64,000 nt of DNA, taken from assembly GCF_018780075.1 (NCBI RefSeq), contig NZ_JADMKB010000011.1:1-64000 (forward strand). The letters run 5' to 3'. Below, piece by piece: positions 59,632 to 64,000 of this stretch (positions within the stretch are counted from its first letter, which is position 1; every line of letters starts with the position of its first letter). Both the position numbers and the translations under genes were made by a program. Under the pieces are notes generated by a model, which ran no database searches, had not been told where the DNA came from, and saw only the letters and a list, made by a program, of their open reading frames with translations. The stretch comes from Hydrogenophaga sp. GTDB lineage: Bacteria > Pseudomonadota > Gammaproteobacteria > Burkholderiales > Burkholderiaceae_C.

Positions 59632-62397
59632 CAACAGCACCTTGAGCGTGTTCTGCAGGCGGCGTGCGGCGGCGGCCTCGAACGGCCCTGCCAGCACGCG
59701 ACCCACGTCTTGCGCCCAGGTCTCGGCTGGCGGCGCGTCATGGCGACGCGTCAACAGCTGCAGCTGCAGCATGCGGCGTGCGTCCAGCTGCTCGACGGGC
59801 GTTGGCACCTCGGCCGCCATCTCCAGGCGCAACAGAGCATCGGCCGGCACCGCGGGGGCTGCTGCGGCCGACACACTCTGCGTCCAGGCACTGCGGGTAC
59901 CGGCGTTCACTCGCGAACCCAGCGCCTGTGCGACAGGCAATTGGGCCGCATCACGTTGTTCCCAGGCCGTCATCAACTGGGTCAGCACCTCGCCGTGAGC
60001 CTGAGCGGCGAGTTTGCGCAACGCGGCTTCGGCGTGCTCAATGGCATTGCGTTGAGCACGGAAGGCAGCATCGCCCAAACGAGGCAAGGCCGGGCCACGC
60101 GGCTCGCGTTCAAAACGGTCACCGCCACGGCCATCACGTCCCTCACCGCGCGCGCCAAAACCACCCCGGCCGCCATCACGACCGTCGCGGCCCGGAGGCC
60201 CCCGACGGTCGTCTCGACCAGCGGGCTCGGTTTTCTTCATGCCCGGGCGGTCGTCGCCTCGCACGGCCACGATCTTCTTCGGTGGGACTGCAGGTTTGGC
60301 TGGCACCACAGCTTCGACGGCGGCTGCCTCGACATGTTCGTCCACAGGTGCCGACTCACCAGCAGCATCCACCACAGGCGACTCGTCTGCGGAAACCGCA
60401 GCGGGCGCTGTCGCAACGGACGCATCGCCTGCAACGGTCCGGGTTGCCGCTTCGGGTGCCGGTGCAGCAGCCGCAGCCAGCGCCTGCCCCCGCAATGCGG
60501 CCTCCAGCGCCGCCATCGCTGCACGGATCTGCTGAGCGTCGCCGCTGGCAATGGCAGCATCCACCGCTTGCGAAGCATCCAGCACGCGCTGGTCATGCGC
60601 GTTCAGCGAGGTCGCGGCTTTTTCGCGTTCGCTGCTCTTGCGGGCGAAGGCATCGTCGATCGGCTGACGGAAGGCTTCCCACAGCTTCTGCTCCTGTTTG
60701 CGCTCCAGCGGCACAGCGTGGGCTTCGGCCTGCCAGCGCTGCTGAAGCGCCTTGACAGCGTCGATGCGCAGCTGCGGCGCAGCGCCCAGGGCGATGGCCT
60801 CTTCGATCAGCGCACGGCGGCGCGCAATGCTCTGCGCCTGCGCAGCTTCCAGTCCAGCATGCGCCGTGTGCATGGCGTCTTTCCAGAGCGGCTGCATTTC
60901 GGCAAAAGCCTTTTCGCTCAAGTGGCCGGCCTCGCGCCAGCGCTCCGAGAACGCATGCAGCTCGCGCACCTGGGTTTTCCAGTCGGTGTTGCTGGCGTGG
61001 GCGACCGTCCAGGCCTTGAGTTCTTCGATGATGGCCAAGCGCTGCGCCTTGTGCGCATCGGCCTGCTGGCGCACTTGGATCAGCCAGACCTCGACGACTT
61101 TGTGGGCTTCAGTGCAGGCCTCATCAAACCGTTTCCACAACGCGTGGTTGGCCTGACCACCCTGGTCGGTGGATTTCCACTGGTCGCGCAGGCTGCGCAG
61201 GGTTTCCTGCATCTTGCGTCCGCCGATGCGCTGGCCTTCAGGTGCCTGCAACAGGGCCTCGGCTTTTTTTACCAGCTCTTCGCGCAGTTGGTCGGCACGC
61301 CAGCGCTGCCAATCTTCCAGGTCGCCGGCCTGCGTGAGCGCGGCGTGGGCGCGGGCTTCGAGTTCGGGACCAATCAGGCGGCTGTGCGACTTGAGCACCG
61401 CCCGCACATCGGCCGCGGCCTTGGGCGTGGCCTTGCCATGGCCTTCGGCCAGCTCGCGCTCCAGCACGCCCAAGGCGCGGTCGAGCTCGGCCAGCACCTT
61501 GCTGCGCCGCTCTTGCGCTGCCTGCGCGTCGTGTGCGGCCTTTTCGGCCGGCACCGCAGCCACCTCGCCGCGCCCCAGGCGCAGCTCGTCGGCCCACACG
61601 GGCACGGCGGGCAGTGGGGCCTTGGTGTCGGCGTCGGCCGCCACGGCCTGGGCCAGGGCAGCTTCAAAAGCGTCCCACACCAGCTGCAGCTGGCTGCGCG
61701 AGGCATCGAGCATCGGCGGGAACTTGGGCTCCACGCTGGGCCACTGGGCATCGTCGGCCAGACCGCTGGCCTGGCGCTGCCACTCCACAACGTCCGCCTG
61801 CAAGGCGGGCGCGCTGGCCTGGGCTTCACGCCAAGGCTTGGTGGACAGGACCTCAATGCGCTGAGCCATCAACACCGCAGACTCACGCTCCACCTGCACC
61901 CGGTGTTGCAGGTCTTCAATCGCTTTGACCCGCTCGGCAAGCGATGCCTTCAGCCCGGCCAGGGGCTCACGCGACAAAGGCGCGCCCGCCCTGGCGGCAT
62001 CTCGCTGCCAGGCCATGGCATCGGCGAGGTTCAGTCGAGGCTGAGCGATCAGGCTCTCGGCCTTCTGGGCCCATTCCACCGCGATGTGCTCTTGTGCCTT
62101 CTGCCGCTTGTGTTCATCCAGCTTCTCTTTCAGAGGCTTTGCCGCACCGCGGTCGCGCTGGGACAGCTCTTTGAACACCTCGTTCATTTGCTCCAGCCCC
62201 GGCTCGGTGGCCAGCCATTCACGGATGCGGGCAGCCCGCTCACCCGATGTGGGCGCAGAGAAGGCCCCACCGGTCACCGCATCAAGGGGATGTGGTTGAG
62301 CACCAGAGGCATTTTTGGAAGGGGCAGACGTGTTCACAGAGGGGGCGGGGGGGGAGTTGGACTGGAGAGGGTTCTTGCGCAGAGAGAACAGCGACAT
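59623..62397 (-). CDS. DUF349-domain protein
   Basis: Long helical cytoplasmic protein of 924 residues built of several DUF349 repeats. Typical segments are LWDAFEAALAQA-type (here LVWDAFEAALAQA), LWKRFDEACTEAHKVVE, MQPLWKDAMHTAHAGLE and LWEAFRQPIDDAFARKSSER. Between about residues 650 and 790 there is an Ala/Pro-rich then Arg/Gly/Asp-rich low-complexity stretch (RDGRDGGRGGFGARGEGR), which resembles RGG-type RNA-binding tails. A conserved C-terminal helical domain follows. Start 62397 (MSLFSLRKN) is the family start. Function is not established. Confidence 0.85.
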   Translation of the reverse strand: MSLFSLRKNPLQSNSPPAPSVNTSAPSKNASGAQPHPLDAVTGGAFSAPTSGERAARIREWLATEPGLEQMNEVFKELSQRDRGAAKPLKEKLDEHKRQKAQEHIAVEWAQKAESLIAQPRLNLADAMAWQRDAARAGAPLSREPLAGLKASLAERVKAIEDLQHRVQVERESAVLMAQRIEVLSTKPWREAQASAPALQADVVEWQRQASGLADDAQWPSVEPKFPPMLDASRSQLQLVWDAFEAALAQAVAADADTKAPLPAVPVWADELRLGRGEVAAVPAEKAAHDAQAAQERRSKVLAELDRALGVLERELAEGHGKATPKAAADVRAVLKSHSRLIGPELEARAHAALTQAGDLEDWQRWRADQLREELVKKAEALLQAPEGQRIGGRKMQETLRSLRDQWKSTDQGGQANHALWKRFDEACTEAHKVVEVWLIQVRQQADAHKAQRLAIIEELKAWTVAHASNTDWKTQVRELHAFSERWREAGHLSEKAFAEMQPLWKDAMHTAHAGLEAAQAQSIARRRALIEEAIALGAAPQLRIDAVKALQQRWQAEAHAVPLERKQEQKLWEAFRQPIDDAFARKSSEREKAATSLNAHDQRVLDASQAVDAAIASGDAQQIRAAMAALEAALRGQALAAAAAPAPEAATRTVAGDASVATAPAAVSADESPVVDAAGESAPVDEHVEAAAVEAVVPAKPAVPPKKIVAVRGDDRPGMKKTEPAGRDDRRGPPGRDGRDGGRGGFGARGEGRDGRGGDRFEREPRGPALPRLGDAAFRAQRNAIEHAEAALRKLAAQAHGEVLTQLMTAWEQRDAAQLPVAQALGSRVNAGTRSAWTQSVSAAAAPAVPADALLRLEMAAEVPTPVEQLDARRMLQLQLLTRRHDAPPAETWAQDVGRVLAGPFEAAAARRLQNTLKVLLKK

Positions 62398-62505
62398 ACA
62401 GGTGGTTCGAAGAAAGAGGACATGCCAGCATCAAGCCGGTGTCGTGGACAAACCGCCCTATTGTCGCTGGTGTTACCGAAAACGCCTTTTCTGCACGCAT
62501 CCCCC

Positions 62506-62543
62506 CAAAAAAGAAACCCCGGCGGGCAAAGCCCGCCGGGGTT
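62506..62543 (-). terminator. Strong minus-strand terminator with no recognised upstream gene
   Basis: AACCCCGGCGGGC and GCCCGCCGGGGTT form a 13-bp perfect stem with a three-base loop. On the minus strand it is followed by TCTTTTTT. It sits upstream of the DUF349 gene start, so it ends some other minus-strand transcript. Confidence 0.75.
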
Positions 62544-62931
62544 GACGGCGGGCAAATTGCACTTGCCGTCGGTTTTGGCGGAGGGAGTTGGATGTCTCTC
62601 CAGCCTGGAAGCAACAGATTGCTCCCGTTGGGGGCCAGCGGGCGGCCGCACCGCTTTGCTGGCTGTATGCCGATCATGATGACCGACAAGCAAAGATTAC
62701 GCTCGAATCCCCCGCACATCAAGCATTCACCCACGTCGTTACATGGGGTTTCGTCTTCTGCTGGGAAAGTAGCCTTTGAAGGCCTGCACTTCTGAACACA
62801 CATACACGCAACCGATCAACGGTGCATTATTCCCGACCACCGGCAAAACCTCAGCCAGGCTGAGGCCGGCGCTAGCAAACTGAGACCAAGGGCAACACAA
62901 AATCATTCATATAACAAATAATTGTTTTGAA

Positions 62932-62948
62932 CAATGTTTAAAACATTG
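62932..62948. promoter_or_regulatory. Perfect 17-bp palindrome at the -35 of the transglycosylase promoter
   Basis: CAATGTTTAAAACATTG is self-complementary around a central base. Its right end overlaps the first bases of the -35 element, a position suited to a repressor site. No local regulator gene was found. Confidence 0.5.
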
Positions 62949-62974
62949 ACTTGGCATTTGCCTGCGCCTACCAT
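62946..62974 (+). promoter_or_regulatory. Sigma-70 promoter of the lytic transglycosylase gene
   Basis: TTGACT (62946-62951) and TACCAT (62969-62974) are spaced by 17 bases. The leader to the start codon at 63120 would be about 140 bases. Confidence 0.6.
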
Positions 62975-63119
62975 TCGCTCCGCTTACCCGTTCAGGGTAA
63001 ACCCGCATCGCCATTGACATCGATCCAACCGAACGCAAGCCCCAAGGGCTTGCCACCGATGGCGCCCCATCCAGCTGCCCACCTCACACGGTCGGCGCAG
63101 CCTTGCAAGGAGCGAAAAC

Positions 63120-64000
63120 ATGACAACGCACACCTTCGGCCCCTCCAAGAGCAACCCAGTTGCCTCGGCCACCCTTCGAACCGCGCTCTCCGACATCTAC
63201 CGCGGTTTTGTTGATTTCACCCACAACGGCATGGCACTGCTCGGCTGCGCATTGGCCGTCGGCATCATTGCTTTGGCCGCCCGCGGCGATCTGCGCGACA
63301 GCGCTGAGCAAAAAGTCCTGGGCTGGCTGCTTCAGCGCCAAGACACAGGCATGGTCATTGACCAGCCAACCCCGGAGCCGGAGACGGTCGAGCGCGTAGC
63401 GGCGGTCACTCCCAACCAATTGCCAAAACAGCAGGCCAATGTGGCCCAATGGCTCAGCCGCAAATACCGCGTGGCTCCGGAGCCGCTGAGCGCCCTGGTG
63501 GCTGAAGCCTTCACCGTGGGTGAAAAGGTTCGCCTGGACCCGACGCTCATCCTCGCCGTCATGGCCATCGAATCGCGCTTCAATCCATACGCCCAGAGCC
63601 CTGTGGGCGCCCAGGGGCTGATGCAGGTGCTGACCCGTGTGCACTCGGACAAATACGAAGACTTCGGCGGTCAGATGGCGGCGTTTGATCCCCTGTCGAA
63701 TCTGCGTGTAGGCGTGAAGGTCTTGCAGGACTGCATCAAACAGGCCGGGTCCATCGAAGGGGGTTTGCGCCTGTACGTGGGCGCGGTGACCACCGACGGC
63801 AGTCACTACATCAACAAGGTGATGGCAGAACACCTGCGCATCCAGAGTGTGGCGCTGGGGAAGCCCATGCCCACCTCATTTCCCGTCTTTTCGGCCAGCC
63901 CAGCCCCCTCACCGATCGAACCAGAGCTTCCTCTTCCCACTCAGACAGGCTTCCTGGAGTCGGCGCCCGCGGATGGGGCCATGGATCTTCCCTCGGCTCC
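63120..64000 (+). CDS. Lytic transglycosylase, SLT domain (3' end outside window)
   Basis: Peptidoglycan-cleaving enzyme; 293 residues are visible and the gene continues past the window. A single membrane segment (GMALLGCALAVGIIALAARG) at about 37-56 would anchor it. The SLT domain at about 130-240 has the catalytic glutamate in AVMAIESRFNPYAQSPVGAQGLMQV, and then LRLYVGAVTTDGSHYINKV. The C-terminal visible part is Pro/Ser-rich linker. The ATG at 63120 is preceded by AAGGAG. It lies downstream of the promoter with the palindrome. Confidence 0.9.
   Translation, partial: MTTHTFGPSKSNPVASATLRTALSDIYRGFVDFTHNGMALLGCALAVGIIALAARGDLRDSAEQKVLGWLLQRQDTGMVIDQPTPEPETVERVAAVTPNQLPKQQANVAQWLSRKYRVAPEPLSALVAEAFTVGEKVRLDPTLILAVMAIESRFNPYAQSPVGAQGLMQVLTRVHSDKYEDFGGQMAAFDPLSNLRVGVKVLQDCIKQAGSIEGGLRLYVGAVTTDGSHYINKVMAEHLRIQSVALGKPMPTSFPVFSASPAPSPIEPELPLPTQTGFLESAPADGAMDLPSA

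Larger units (their letters stand above)
62398..63119. other. Intergenic region with minus-strand terminator and a promoter for the lytic transglycosylase
   Basis: This 722-bp interval contains a strong minus-oriented hairpin at 62506-62543, an AT-rich stretch at 62895-62950 unlike the rest of the window, a perfect palindrome at 62932-62948 and a sigma-70 promoter at 62946-62974. Short open frames between 62545 and 62800 resemble nothing I know. Confidence 0.6.

Noticed and set aside
59587-62679. 1030-codon open frame on the plus strand
   Set aside because: It is antisense to the DUF349 gene, whose coding sense is well supported by repeated family motifs.

Overview
The window is high-GC DNA with the gene content of a betaproteobacterium of the order Burkholderiales, most likely family Comamonadaceae (Hydrogenophaga, Acidovorax or a relative). 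The reasons are six TctC/Bug-type periplasmic receptors, a Burkholderiales-style porin, GC-rich dispersed palindromic repeats and the type of housekeeping proteins. No rRNA, CRISPR array, prophage or insertion sequence was seen. There is one tRNA gene, tRNA-Ser(GCU).

Layout. 0-6 kb: a truncated tctC-like receptor gene diverges from a TctD/TctE-type two-component pair across three 85-bp tandem repeats; an Hsp15-like S4 protein, a DMT permease, a UspA protein and a VOC protein follow. 6.1-10.3 kb: an operon of receptor, class III CoA-transferase, receptor and alpha/beta hydrolase, with an ATTCCA-N5-TGGAAT box upstream. 10.4-20.2 kb: a complete Nit1C-type nitrilase cluster of nine genes on the minus strand, headed by a good sigma-54 promoter, with a divergent MocR-type regulator. 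20.3-33.7 kb: a catabolic region with a cupin / MalFGK-type ABC importer / receptor / lactonase-like hydrolase operon, a receptor / hydrolase / ModA-like operon, and a porin / family 3 glycosidase unit. All three units start from promoters sharing CGGTATTGGAC at the -35 region. A LysR regulator lies next to them. 33.8-43.3 kb: a beta-oxidation-like operon (receptor, PaaG-type hydratase, NDP-forming acyl-CoA synthetase, FadJ-type fusion, MmgE/PrpD protein, PcaF-type thiolase), diverging from an IclR regulator across the same ATTCCA-N5-TGGAAT box seen at 10.4 kb.

43.4-45.6 kb is a decay zone: an aminotransferase and a LivK-type binding protein are both reduced by internal deletions, on either side of an intact rnk-like gene. 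45.6-62.4 kb is mostly core genome: an AsmA-family protein, tRNA-Ser, aspartate kinase, tilS, accA, a 3-methyladenine glycosylase, cysS, a TPR / L,D-transpeptidase / PpiA / PpiB operon, lpxH, an mtfA-like peptidase and a DUF349 protein. The window ends inside a lytic transglycosylase gene with a recognisable promoter.

The accessory half appears built for scavenging organic acids, glycosides and nitriles. Two shared cis-elements tie separate operons into two putative regulons: the IclR box, linking 10.4 and 42.4 kb, and the CGGTATTGGAC promoters, linking the porin/glycosidase, ABC and receptor units. The sigma-54 promoter suggests that the Nit1C cluster is nitrogen-controlled. These regulatory links are inferences from sequence.
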